Below, piece by piece: positions 16,991 through 25,841 of a stretch of 64,000 bases of DNA (its first letter is position 1; each line of letters opens with the position of its first letter). This stretch comes from Vulgatibacter incomptus_A (lineage in GTDB: Bacteria > Myxococcota > Myxococcia > Myxococcales > Vulgatibacteraceae): positions 66,029-130,028 of the forward strand of contig JBEBXK010000006.1 of assembly GCA_040391605.1 (NCBI GenBank), written 5' to 3'. Below the pieces are notes generated by a model, which was given only the letters and a program-made list of their open reading frames with translations, was not told the origin of the DNA and searched no databases. Made by a program: the position numbers and the translations under genes.

Positions 16991-19900
16991 GGTGGGAGCC
17001 CTCCGCCGCCACAGCGGCGATCTGCGTCGACACTTCGTCTCCTTCGGGCGTCTTCCTGCCGAAGAGCTTGACCACCACCGCGAAGAGCACCGGCACGAAG
17101 ATCACCGCGAGGACGGTGCCGGAGATCATGCCGCCGATCACGCCGATGCCGATGGCGTTCTGCCCGCCTGCGCCGGCGCCGGTGGAGATCGCGAGGGGCG
17201 TCACGCCCAGGATGAAGGCCATGGAGGTCATGAGGATCGGCCGCAGCCGCAGCCGCGCCGCCTCGATGCTGGCATCGATGAGGCTCATGCCGCCCGCCAT
17301 CAGATCTCGGGCGAACTCGACGATCAGGATGGCGTTCTTCGCCGAGAGGCCGATGGTGGTGAGCAGACCGACCTGGAAGTAGACGTCGTTGCGCAGGCCG
17401 AAGAGGTAGGCAGCGCCGAGGGCGCCTACCACGCCAAGGGGCACCACCAACATCACGGAGAAGGGCACCGACCAGCTCTCGTAGAGGGCGGCGAGGCAGA
17501 GGAAGATCACCAGCAGGGAGATCGCGTAGAGCGCCGGGGCCTGGGATCCGGAGAGGCGCTCCTCGTAGGAGAGCCCCGACCATTCGAGGGCATAGCCGGA
17601 CGGGAGGTGCGAGCTGAGCGCCTCCATGGCGTTCATCGCTTCACCGGTGCTGAAGCCCTTCGCGGCCTCACCCTGGATCTGCACCGAGGGCAGGCCGTTG
17701 AAGCGCTCGAGCCGCGGGGAGCCGTAGGTCCACCTGCCGGTGGTGAAGGCGGTGAAGGGCACCATCTCCCCGGCGTTGTTGCGAACGTACCAATGCTGGA
17801 GATCCTCCGGCTGCATCCGGTAGGGCGCGTCCGCTTGGAGGAAGACCTGCTTCACCCGGCCCCTGTCGACGAAGTCGTTCACATAGGCGCCGCCCCAGGC
17901 CATGGCGAGGGTCTGGTTCACCGCGGAGAGGGAGACGCCGAGGACCGCCGCCTTCTCCTGATCGATGTCGAGCTTGTACTCGGTGGTGTCCTCCTGCCCG
18001 GAGGGGCGCACCCGGATGACCGCCGGGTCCGTCGCCGCCGCGGCGAGGAGCTGGTTGCGGGCCTCCATCAGTGCGTCGTGGCCGTGGCCGGCACGATCCT
18101 GGAGCTGGAATTCGAAGCCGGTGGAGGTGCCGAGCTCGGAGACCGCCGGCGGGGTGAAGACGAAGGCGAGGGCCTCCTTCATCCGGGAGAAGGCGCCCGA
18201 CGCCCGGCCCGCCACCGATTGCGCGTCCAGCCCGGCGGCCTTGCGCTCCGACCAGGGCCGCATGGAGACGAAGGCGATGCCGTTGTTCTGCCCACGGCCA
18301 CCAAAGTTGAAGCCGGCGATGGTCATCACCGACTCGATCGCGTCCTCCTCCTCCTCGAGGAGGTGGTCCGAGACCTGGGCGAGCACCGCCTTGGTCTGCT
18401 CGATGGTGGAGCCCTGGGGAAGGGTGACCATCGCGATGAGCTGCCCCTGATCCTCGTCGGGGAGGAAGGCGGTGGGCAGCCGCACCAGCAGCACGCCCAT
18501 CAGACCTACGATGGCGAGGTAGGCGAGCATGGTGCGCCCCCGCAGCCCGAGGAGCCTGCCGATCACGCCGCCGTAGGTCTCCTGCCCCTTGTCATAGGTG
18601 CGATTGAACCAGCGGAAGAAGCCCTTGCGCTCGGTGTGGCCCGGCTTGAGCATGGTGGCGCAGAGCGCAGGGGTGAGGGTCATCGCCACAAGAAGTGAGA
18701 GCACCATGGCGGCGACGATGGTGATGGAGAACTGTCGGTAGATGGCGCCGACCGAGCCGCTGAAGAAGGCCATCGGCACGAAGACGGCCGCGAGGACGGT
18801 GGTCACGCCGAAGAGGGCCGACGTGATCTGCTTCATCGATTTGCGCGTGGCCTCCTTGGCGGAGAGCCCCTCTTCGTTCATCACCCGCTCGACGTTCTCG
18901 ACGACCACGATGGCGTCGTCGACCAGCAGGCCGATCGCGAGGACCATGCCGAACATGGTGAGGGTGTTGATGCTGAAGCCCGCCGCGGCGAGGACGCCGA
19001 AGACCCCCAGCAGCACCACAGGTGCCGCGATGGTGGGGATCAGCGTCGCGCGAAAGTTCTGCATGAAGAGATACATCACCAGAAAGACCAGGATGATCGC
19101 TTCGAAGAGGGTGTGGACCACGCTCTCGATCGAGAGGCGGACGAAGGGCGTGGTGTCCACCGAGGTGCGATAGGTCAGCCCCGGCGGGAAGAACTCGGCG
19201 AGCTCGTCGAGGCGGTCGCGGACGGCCTCGGCGGTATCGAGGGCGTTGGCGCCGGTGGCGAGCTTCACGCCGAGGGATGCAGCGGGTGACCCGTTATAGA
19301 AGGAGTCGGTGTCGGAGTTCTGGCCGGTGAGCTCCACCCTCGCGACATCGCCCAGCCGGACCTGGGAGCCGTCCACGTCGACCCGCAGGAGGATATCGCG
19401 AAACTCCTGGGCGGTGGTGAGGCGGCTCTGGGCGGTGATCGTGGCGTTGAACGCCGCGCCGGGGGCGGCCGGCGTGCCTCCGAGCTGTCCCGCCGAGACC
19501 TGTGTGTTCTGGTCGCGAATCGCGGCGGCCACGTCGGCGGGCGTGAGGCGGAAGGCCGTGAGCTTGTTGGGCTGGAGCCAGATCCGCATGGCGTAGGGGG
19601 CGCCGAAGAGTTGGGTCTCGCCCACGCCTGGGATCCGCGCCACCTGATCGACGATATTCGAGGAGACGTAGTCGGCGATGTCGTTGCGGTTCATGCTCCC
19701 GTCTTCGGAGATGAAGGCGAAGATCTGGAGGAAGTTGCGGGAGGTCTTGAAGACGGAGAGGCCCTGGCGCTTCACCTCCTCCGGGAGCAGCGGTTCGGCG
19801 GTGGCCACCTTGTTCTGCACCTGCACCTGGGCGATGTCGGGATCGACCCAGTCTTCGAAGGTGATGGTGATGCCCACCGTGCCGGCGCTGGTGCTCTCGG

Positions 19901-20138
19901 CGGTGAAATAGCGCAGGCCGTCGATGCCGTTGAGGCGCTGCTCGATCACCTGGGTGACGGTGTTCTCGAGGGTCTGCGCGTCGGCGCCGGGGTAGCTGGC
20001 GCGCACACCCACCGTAGGCGGCGCGATGGCGGGAAATTGCGCCACGGGCAGCGAGAGGATCGCCAGGCCACCTGCGAGCATGATGAGGATCGAGATCACC
20101 CAGGCGAAGATGGGGCGATCGATGAAGAAGCTGGGCAC
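16983..20138 (-). CDS. RND multidrug efflux transporter, AcrB/MexB (HAE-1) type
   Basis: A 1051-residue inner-membrane proton/drug antiporter. The N-terminus MPSFFIDRPIFAWVISI is standard for HAE-1 pumps, and two similar halves carry 12 membrane segments with large periplasmic porter loops. The proton-relay Asp pair lies in GLLVDDAIVVVENVERV in TM4, and the TM10-11 GLSAKNAILIVEFA segment contains the conserved Lys. Motifs such as QGSTIEQT in the second porter domain also match. The gene sits between the membrane-fusion and outer-membrane factor genes, so a full tripartite pump is encoded. Substrates cannot be inferred reliably, but the length and sequence type point to hydrophobic drugs or detergents rather than metals. 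Confidence 0.97.
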   Translation of the reverse strand: MPSFFIDRPIFAWVISILIMLAGGLAILSLPVAQFPAIAPPTVGVRASYPGADAQTLENTVTQVIEQRLNGIDGLRYFTAESTSAGTVGITITFEDWVDPDIAQVQVQNKVATAEPLLPEEVKRQGLSVFKTSRNFLQIFAFISEDGSMNRNDIADYVSSNIVDQVARIPGVGETQLFGAPYAMRIWLQPNKLTAFRLTPADVAAAIRDQNTQVSAGQLGGTPAAPGAAFNATITAQSRLTTAQEFRDILLRVDVDGSQVRLGDVARVELTGQNSDTDSFYNGSPAASLGVKLATGANALDTAEAVRDRLDELAEFFPPGLTYRTSVDTTPFVRLSIESVVHTLFEAIILVFLVMYLFMQNFRATLIPTIAAPVVLLGVFGVLAAAGFSINTLTMFGMVLAIGLLVDDAIVVVENVERVMNEEGLSAKEATRKSMKQITSALFGVTTVLAAVFVPMAFFSGSVGAIYRQFSITIVAAMVLSLLVAMTLTPALCATMLKPGHTERKGFFRWFNRTYDKGQETYGGVIGRLLGLRGRTMLAYLAIVGLMGVLLVRLPTAFLPDEDQGQLIAMVTLPQGSTIEQTKAVLAQVSDHLLEEEEDAIESVMTIAGFNFGGRGQNNGIAFVSMRPWSERKAAGLDAQSVAGRASGAFSRMKEALAFVFTPPAVSELGTSTGFEFQLQDRAGHGHDALMEARNQLLAAAATDPAVIRVRPSGQEDTTEYKLDIDQEKAAVLGVSLSAVNQTLAMAWGGAYVNDFVDRGRVKQVFLQADAPYRMQPEDLQHWYVRNNAGEMVPFTAFTTGRWTYGSPRLERFNGLPSVQIQGEAAKGFSTGEAMNAMEALSSHLPSGYALEWSGLSYEERLSGSQAPALYAISLLVIFLCLAALYESWSVPFSVMLVVPLGVVGALGAAYLFGLRNDVYFQVGLLTTIGLSAKNAILIVEFARDLMAGGMSLIDASIEAARLRLRPILMTSMAFILGVTPLAISTGAGAGGQNAIGIGVIGGMISGTVLAVIFVPVLFAVVVKLFGRKTPEGDEVSTQIAAVAAEGSHHG

Positions 20139-20215
20139 GGACGGTCTCCGCTACTGGGCTGGGATCGAAGAAGAATGGGGGTTGGAGCTCCCGTCGTGGC
20201 GGGATGTCCGACAGC

Positions 20216-21439
20216 TCACCTGCCGGTGCGGGCGGCGTGCTCCTTGGGTGCGGTGGTCGGAACGGCGTTGACCTGACCGCCCGGGCGGACCTTCTGCAGG
20301 CCCTCGACGATGACCCGATCGCCCACGGAGAGCCCCTCGGTAATCTGCCATCTCTCACCCACGGAGCGAGGAGCCACCACAGAACGAAGCTCGGCCTTGC
20401 CGTCGGCCCCCACCACCATCACGCTCGCCTTGCCCTGGGCGTCGCGGCGCACCGCCACCTGGGGGACGAGCAACGCTTCGGGGCTGGTGCCCTCCTCGAG
20501 CTGGGCCCGGACGAACATGCCGGGGAGCAGCTCCTTCTTCGGGTTGGGGAAGAGGGCCCGCAGGGTGATCGAGCCGGTGCCCGGATCGACGGTGGCGCCG
20601 GCGAACTGCAGGGTGCCGAGCTTGTCGTAGACCGAGCCGTCCTCCAGCACCAGGCGCACCTTGGCGCCGTCGCCGGAGCGGACGAGCTGGCCGCTCTCGA
20701 GCTGGCGCTGCAGGCGGAGGCCGTCGGCGCTCGATTGGGTGAGATCGACGTAAATGGGATCGAGCTGCTGCACCGTCGCCATCAAGGTCGCCTGGCTCTG
20801 CTGCACGTAGGCGCCCTCGGTGACCTCCGAGCGACCCACCCGGCCCGCGATGGGCGAGCCGACCCGGGTGTAGCCGAGGTTGATCCGGGCCGTCTGCACC
20901 GCCGCCTTGGCCGCCGCGACGTCCGCCGCCGCCGACTTCTGGGAGGCGATGGCGTTGTCATGCTCCTGCTGGCTGACGCCGTTGGAGCCGAGGAGCTCGG
21001 TGTAGCGCTGGGCGAGGAGGCTCTGGGAGGATTCGGTGGCCTGGGCGCGGGCCAGGCTGGCGGCGGCGCTGTCCAGGGCGGCCTGGTAGGGGAGGGGATC
21101 GATCCGGAAGAGGGGCTGCCCCTCCTCGACGTCGCTGCCTTCCTCGAAGAGGCGCTCGAGGACGATGCCGTTCACCCGCCCTCGCACCTCGGCGATGCGG
21201 TAGGGCACGGTGCGCCCCGGCAGCTCGCGGTGGAGGGTGATGGGCTCGGTCGCCATGGTGAGCACCCCCACCTCCACCGGGCCCGCCGCCGCCTGGGTGG
21301 CAGGCGCCTCGTCACAGGCGGAGGCGAGGAGGGAGGCGGCCAGCAGCGGGATCAGGAGGATGGGGGCCGGCGCGCGGGGCCCCCGCGCGGAATCAGAGGA
21401 GTGTTCGCCAACCATCGAAGCTTGCAGCACTGTTTTCAC
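20216..21439 (-). CDS. RND efflux periplasmic adaptor (AcrA/MexA family)
   Basis: A 407-residue membrane-fusion protein. The signal ends LLAASLLASAC, so it is a lipoprotein. A barrel-sandwich (PGRTVPYRIAEVRGRVNGIV), an alpha-helical hairpin (residues about 110-170), a lipoyl half-motif (RVGSPIAGRVGRSEVTEGAYV) and a beta-barrel domain follow in the usual order. I chose GTG 21439 because GGGAG lies 5 nt upstream; ATG 21415 has no ribosome site. It is the first gene of the pump operon (77 bp before the RND gene) and is divergent from the TetR gene. Confidence 0.94.
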   Translation of the reverse strand: MKTVLQASMVGEHSSDSARGPRAPAPILLIPLLAASLLASACDEAPATQAAAGPVEVGVLTMATEPITLHRELPGRTVPYRIAEVRGRVNGIVLERLFEEGSDVEEGQPLFRIDPLPYQAALDSAAASLARAQATESSQSLLAQRYTELLGSNGVSQQEHDNAIASQKSAAADVAAAKAAVQTARINLGYTRVGSPIAGRVGRSEVTEGAYVQQSQATLMATVQQLDPIYVDLTQSSADGLRLQRQLESGQLVRSGDGAKVRLVLEDGSVYDKLGTLQFAGATVDPGTGSITLRALFPNPKKELLPGMFVRAQLEEGTSPEALLVPQVAVRRDAQGKASVMVVGADGKAELRSVVAPRSVGERWQITEGLSVGDRVIVEGLQKVRPGGQVNAVPTTAPKEHAARTGR

Positions 21440-21568
21440 CGAGGCTCCCGTCGGATGAGCCGGGGAGGAATGAAGAGTAAGGCGCGGTTGCGCAGGTCGG
21501 GTGGGCCCCGGGTCTAAGCTCGTTGCGGCGGGACCCGCGGCGAGTGGATGTGAGTAATGGAGGACGGC

Positions 21569-21608
21569 TTGACGGTCAAGACTGCACCGTCTAGTTCAGT
21601 TGCTAGAC
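21569..21608. promoter_or_regulatory. Divergent promoter/operator region of the RND pump and tetR
   Basis: Two inverted repeats lie between the divergent genes. The first is TTGAC-G-GTCAA at 21569-21579, whose left arm could also serve as a -35 element (TTGACG). The second is GTCTAG-N8-CTAGAC at 21589-21608, only 24 bp before the tetR start. Palindromes of this size in a pump/tetR intergenic region are typical of TetR operators. The assignment is by position and symmetry only. Confidence 0.55.
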
Positions 21609-21631
21609 CACTCCCAACCAGGAACCGCGCC

Positions 21632-22270
21632 ATGGATAAGGGACGCGAGGGGCAGCCCGATCCCCCCTCGACCAAGCGTGCACAGATCATCGGCGGCGCC
21701 ATCGCGCTCTTCCAGGAGCTGGGGTACGAGCGGGCCAGCGTCGACGCCATCGCGGCCCGGGCGGGGGTCTCCAAGGCGACGATCTACAACCACTTTCGAG
21801 ACAAGGAGGCGCTCTTCCTAGCCGTCGTCGAGGCCGAGAACCTCGAGGTGCGCGAAAAATTCCTCTCGCTACTGGAGACGCCCTCCGACGACATCGAAGC
21901 GGATCTGCGGATGATCGGCGAGCAGCTCCTGCGCCTCGCCGGCTCGCCCAGCAGCGTGCTCCGATTTCGCATCGTCGTCGCGGAGGCGGAGCGCTTTCCG
22001 GACCTGGGCCATTCGCTCTACGACTGCGGCATGCGCGCGGGCAAGGCGAAGCTGGCGCTCTTCTTCCAGAGGGCGGGGGAGCGAGGGCTCCTTGCCATCG
22101 AGGATCCGATGGACGCCGCCATCGACTTCGGCGTCCTCTGCGCCGACCACCTCCTGCGCCTCCTCCACCTCGGCATCCTGCGGGAGGCCTCCGACGAGCA
22201 GATCGCCAAGGAGGTGGATCGCGGGGTCCGCACCTTCCTGCGAGCCTACCGGCAGGCGGAAGGTGTCTGA
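21632..22270 (+). CDS. TetR/AcrR family transcriptional regulator
   Basis: A 212-residue repressor-type protein. The N-terminal helix-turn-helix spans about residues 33-55 (ASVDAIAARAGVSKATIYNHF), the classical TetR recognition motif, followed by a helical ligand-binding domain with a C-terminal LHLGILREASDEQIAKEVD. ATG 21632 has AGGAA upstream; a longer start would enter the putative operator. It probably represses the divergent efflux operon and itself, and is released by a pump substrate. That role is inferred from the gene order. Confidence 0.93.
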   Translation: MDKGREGQPDPPSTKRAQIIGGAIALFQELGYERASVDAIAARAGVSKATIYNHFRDKEALFLAVVEAENLEVREKFLSLLETPSDDIEADLRMIGEQLLRLAGSPSSVLRFRIVVAEAERFPDLGHSLYDCGMRAGKAKLALFFQRAGERGLLAIEDPMDAAIDFGVLCADHLLRLLHLGILREASDEQIAKEVDRGVRTFLRAYRQAEGV

Positions 22271-22389
22271 GGGGCCCCCTCCCTGCTGCTGGGAAGGGAC
22301 GAAGTTGGCGACGCCATCTCCTGGCTGGGCGGCCTGCAATCCGGCCCGTGAGGGCCTACCTTTCCGGGGAACGGGAAAGGAGAGTCGAT

Positions 22390-22959
22390 ATGGGCGATCG
22401 ATCGCAGGAGACGCCGTTTCTGACGGACATCACGGAGATTCGGAGGCGGGCGCGGGAGCACCTCCAGGCCGGCCCGGTGACGCCGGACTACGAGGGCGAC
22501 GTCCAGCTCGCCCTGAAGCTGCTCAACGAGGCCCTGGCCACCGAGGTCGTCTGCGTGTTGCGGTACGTCCACCACTACGTGGCGGCGCAGGGGATCAACT
22601 CCGAGTCGGTGCGGCAGGAGTTCCTCGAGCATGCCCAGGACGAGCAACGCCACGCGCTGATGCTGGCGGAGCGGATCAACCAGCTCGGTGGGAATCCGAA
22701 CTTCGACCCGGAGGGCCTGCTGACTCGCAGCGCCAGCCAATATGTGGAGGGCGCGAATCTGGTGGAGATGATGCGCGAAGATCTGGTGGCCGAGCGGATC
22801 GCGATTCAGACGTACCAGGAGATGATCCGCTACTTCGCCAACCACGATCCCACCACCCGCCGACTCCTCGAGCGGATCCTGGCCAACGAGGAGGAGCACG
22901 CCAGCGATCTCCACGATCTGCTGGTACGGCATCAGGGCAAGCCGATGCTCGATAGCTGA
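22390..22959 (+). CDS. Ferritin-like di-iron protein (bacterioferritin/Dps-like)
   Basis: A 189-residue four-helix-bundle protein. Putative di-iron ligands are visible in order: Glu in LATEVVCVLRY, the E-x-x-H of HAQDEQRHAL, Glu in LVAERIAIQTY, and the E-x-x-H of NEEEHASDL. This is the E..ExxH..E..ExxH pattern of ferritin-like proteins. The N-terminal 40 residues form a charged extension. ATG 22390 follows AGGAGA. Iron storage or peroxide detoxification is likely; the Met ligand typical of haem-bacterioferritin was not identified. It is separated from tetR by 119 bp. Confidence 0.88.
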   Translation: MGDRSQETPFLTDITEIRRRAREHLQAGPVTPDYEGDVQLALKLLNEALATEVVCVLRYVHHYVAAQGINSESVRQEFLEHAQDEQRHALMLAERINQLGGNPNFDPEGLLTRSASQYVEGANLVEMMREDLVAERIAIQTYQEMIRYFANHDPTTRRLLERILANEEEHASDLHDLLVRHQGKPMLDS

Positions 22960-23094
22960 GCGGCGGGAGCCGTGCAGCCGGACCCGCTGCTACGTGGAGT
23001 TGGCGTCGCCGAACCAGGTCGGCGTGGTCCCTGGGCCGGAGGTGGTCCTTGGGACCATGACGGGACGAAGCGGCGCGGCGGGGCTCGCGTGGGC

Positions 23095-24189
23095 TCAGGC
23101 GCCGTTCTCCCATCGCCCGCGGATCCGCCCTGGGGCGGAAGCGCTCTGCTCGCGCCTCCAGCGGCCTGGCGCTCGTCCCGTCCAGGCGCGGAAGGCGCGA
23201 TCGAGGGATTGCTGGGAAGAGTAGCCGAGAAGGAAGGCGATCTCGGAGAGACCCATGGCGGGATCCTGAAGATAGGAGAGCGCGAGATCGCGCCGGACCT
23301 CCTCCAGCAGCTCGGCGTAGGAGCTGCCTTCCGCCGCCAGGCGTCGCTGGAGCGAGCGCTCGCCGAGGGAGAGGCGGCGGGCGAGGCCGAGGAGAGAGGC
23401 GCGCCCGGTCTCGAGCTCGGCGAGGAGGTGCTGCCGCGCCCGGAGGAGGAAGGTCGAGCGCCCGTGAAGCTGAGGCATGAGCTGATCGGCGTGGGAGGAG
23501 AGCAGGCGGTGCAGGCGGGGGGAGGCGGTGAGGAGAGGCCAGTCGAGGGCGCCGGCGTCGAGGACGATGGCGGGGGCGGCGGCGCCGAACTCGATGGAGT
23601 CGGTGCCGTACCAGCGGGTGAGGAGGGCACGCTCTTCGCTTGTCCTCGGTGCGGCGTGGGAGAGGGCGACGCGCCGGACGGGAGGTCGACGCCCCGTGCA
23701 GCCGCGGCCCATGGCAACCATACAGCCGAGGATGTAGTCGATTGAGCTGCGATCGAGCTCGGCCTCATCCGATAATGAATACCTGGTCATTGCCTCGTCG
23801 CCTCGCGCTTCGAGGCGAACCGAGACACGGCCGTGTACCAGGGGCATGTATCGCTCGACGACCTCGATCGAGTCGCGGAGGGTGTTGGCGCTGGTGAAGA
23901 GGAGCTCGGGGAGGCCAAGGAAGCCGGGGGCCGCGATCCGGGAGGCGTGGAGCCCGAGGAGGGGCTGCTTGGTGCGCGCCACCGCCTCGTTCCAGATCGC
24001 GCGCTCCACGGCCTTGTCGACCCGCGCGTCCTCTTCCATCAGGGCCTCGTAGGTGACCCCGGTGGCAGCGAGGATCTCTGAGCGGCGGACTCCGTGGCGC
24101 TCGGCGGTGAAGAGGGCCAGGAGCGGGATCCGGGCGGAGACGGTGTCGACGAAGGATGGGGCTGCGGTGTGGCCAGGGCCTGATGCCAT
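23095..24189 (-). CDS. AraC family transcriptional regulator
   Basis: A 364-residue regulator with an N-terminal ligand-binding domain of the AraC 'arabinose-binding' type found in OruR/GadX-like proteins (APGFLGLPELLFTSANTLRDS), and a C-terminal double HTH. The second HTH reads MGLSEIAFLLGYSSQQSLDRAFRAW, followed by the family GRAPGRWR. Start ATG 24189 matches the normal length; the upstream frame runs through a large hairpin and is not coding. Neighbours on either side are an SDR enzyme (upstream) and a ferritin-like gene; either could be a target. The ligand is unknown. Confidence 0.92.
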   Translation of the reverse strand: MASGPGHTAAPSFVDTVSARIPLLALFTAERHGVRRSEILAATGVTYEALMEEDARVDKAVERAIWNEAVARTKQPLLGLHASRIAAPGFLGLPELLFTSANTLRDSIEVVERYMPLVHGRVSVRLEARGDEAMTRYSLSDEAELDRSSIDYILGCMVAMGRGCTGRRPPVRRVALSHAAPRTSEERALLTRWYGTDSIEFGAAAPAIVLDAGALDWPLLTASPRLHRLLSSHADQLMPQLHGRSTFLLRARQHLLAELETGRASLLGLARRLSLGERSLQRRLAAEGSSYAELLEEVRRDLALSYLQDPAMGLSEIAFLLGYSSQQSLDRAFRAWTGRAPGRWRREQSASAPGRIRGRWENGA

Positions 24190-24301
24190 GCCGGGAGACC
24201 TCGACGAGGAGGCGCGCCGTGATGTGGCCCACTGTCCACCGGATGTCGCCAGCACGCCTGTGCTCCGCGAGCATAACAGAGCCGCCGGCGTTCCTCGCCT
24301 C

Positions 24302-24339
24302 TCAGCTCCCGCGGGCCCCCCGAGGCCCGCGGGAGCTGA
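24302..24339. terminator. Perfect 16-bp hairpin between the AraC and SDR genes
   Basis: A perfect 16-bp inverted repeat (24302-24317 and 24324-24339) has only a 6-nt loop. It is the strongest hairpin I saw in the window, within a roughly 300-bp gap (24190-24492) that has no other recognised feature. It lies 154 bp beyond the SDR stop and 112 bp before the AraC start on the same strand. It could terminate SDR transcription or structure the AraC leader. There is no T-tract. Confidence 0.5.
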
Positions 24340-24492
24340 TGGCGGCGGCCGGTCCCCTGAAGTGTCTCGTCTGTCGTCATGCACCGCTTGGTTGACGGGA
24401 CTATCGGCTTGGGACCTGGAGAGGTCCAGCTTGCGACATCGCTTGGCGTCTATTGGCGAAGCTTTGTCGTGATCCGATTACGTAGAGGCGGC

Positions 24493-25497
24493 TCAGCGGC
24501 CTCGGCGGGTCATGACACCGGCGCTGCCCAGGGCCAGGGCGGCGAGGCCGGCGGCGGCGATGGCGGGGTGGGTCCGCAGCCAGATGGCGCGGCTCCGTGG
24601 CCTGGCCTGTCGATCGAAGTCGCCGTGGGCGCCCTTGTCCCCGGGGATGGGCTGGTCGACGTTGTCGGATCGGTCGGGGCGGGCGGGCTCGTTGGTCTGC
24701 TGAGAGGCGTAGCCGGTCCGGGCCAGGTAGCGCTCCACCAGCCAGGGGGCGAAGAAGCGGCCGACGATGGCCTTCACCGTGGGCCAGCCCAGCCACATCT
24801 CCCGTGGCCTGTGGAGGGCGGCGTAGATGACGGCCCGGGCGATCACCTCGGGTTGGAAGATCGGGGGTACGGGCTGCGGGTGGTTGGGGAGGCGCGAGCG
24901 CACCACGTCGAATTGCGGTGTGTTCACGGCGGGGAGCTGGAGCATACAGACCTTCACCCGGCTGCGGTCGTGGCGCAGCTCGATCCGCAGGGAGTCGGTG
25001 AATCCACGTATCGCGGCCTTTGACGCACAGTATGCGCTCTGGAGGGGGATGGAGGTGTAGGCCAGGGCGGAGCCGATCTGGATGATGGTCCCCTCGTCTC
25101 GGGGCAGCATCCGGCGCAGGGCGGCGCGGCTGCCGTAGACGGTGCCGAGGTAGTTCACGTCGATCACCCGGCGGAACTCGTCGTCGTGCATCTCCTGGAT
25201 CGGGGAGAAGACCGAGACCATCGCGTCGTTCACCCAGACGTCGATCGGCCCCCAGCGAGACTCCACCAGGGCCGCCGCCTCCTCCACCGCCGCCGGATCG
25301 CTGACGTCGGTGGGGATGGGCAGCCCGGCGCCTCCCTCGGATCGAACCTCCTCGGCGGCGTGGCGCAGCGCCTCGGCGGTCCTGGCGAGGAGGGCGACCT
25401 TGGCCCCTTCGGCGCCGAAGGCCCGTGCCACCGCCCGGCCCACACCGCTGGACGCGCCGGTCACCACCACCACCTTGCCCGCCAACCGTCCCGCCAT
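24493..25497 (-). CDS. SDR family oxidoreductase with C-terminal membrane anchor
   Basis: A 334-residue short-chain dehydrogenase/reductase. TGASSGVGRAVARAF (about 14-28) is the cofactor glycine motif, VND replaces the usual NNA, and the catalytic residues are the Ser of IQIGSALAY and the YCASK motif. After the roughly 250-residue catalytic domain there is a polar linker and a hydrophobic stretch (HPAIAAAGLAALALGSAG) that looks like a membrane anchor. ATG 25497 is preceded by GGGAGG. It is similar in organisation to membrane-linked SDRs of unknown substrate. It diverges from the UbiD gene across 344 bp. Confidence 0.92.
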   Translation of the reverse strand: MAGRLAGKVVVVTGASSGVGRAVARAFGAEGAKVALLARTAEALRHAAEEVRSEGGAGLPIPTDVSDPAAVEEAAALVESRWGPIDVWVNDAMVSVFSPIQEMHDDEFRRVIDVNYLGTVYGSRAALRRMLPRDEGTIIQIGSALAYTSIPLQSAYCASKAAIRGFTDSLRIELRHDRSRVKVCMLQLPAVNTPQFDVVRSRLPNHPQPVPPIFQPEVIARAVIYAALHRPREMWLGWPTVKAIVGRFFAPWLVERYLARTGYASQQTNEPARPDRSDNVDQPIPGDKGAHGDFDRQARPRSRAIWLRTHPAIAAAGLAALALGSAGVMTRRGR

Positions 25498-25841
25498 GGT
25501 TTACCTCCCGTGGACGCAAAGATGCGCACGCCGAGTGGCGCAGACTGGACCCGAGAAGGAGCGCATCCCGCCCGGGACGTAAATCGAGAGATCCAATGTG
25601 CGAGGGAGGGCTGGCGCCGGGAGAAGGACACCGGTTCGCGGCGTGGATAGCGCCGGGCAGAGGGCGCTGCCGAGGGATCCGCTTCGCGGGATGGAGGGCA
25701 GCGAGCGAAGGGCACGGGCCGAGGGAGCTGGGTCCGCGGGATGGCGGGGATCATGGGCGGGCTTCCGATGAATGTCGTATAGCTTGCGCCATCGAGGGGC
25801 GACCCGCCCGAAGCGGCGGGCATCGGCCCCCAAGGAGCGAG
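25498..25841. other. Divergent intergenic region between SDR and UbiD genes
   Basis: No gene recognised; open frames are shadows. A less GC-rich patch near 25765-25785 (GTCGTATAGC) could be a -10 region for the UbiD gene. A 6-bp inverted repeat (CCCGCC / GGCGGG) lies at about 25803-25820, just before the AAGGAG ribosome site. Confidence 0.3.
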
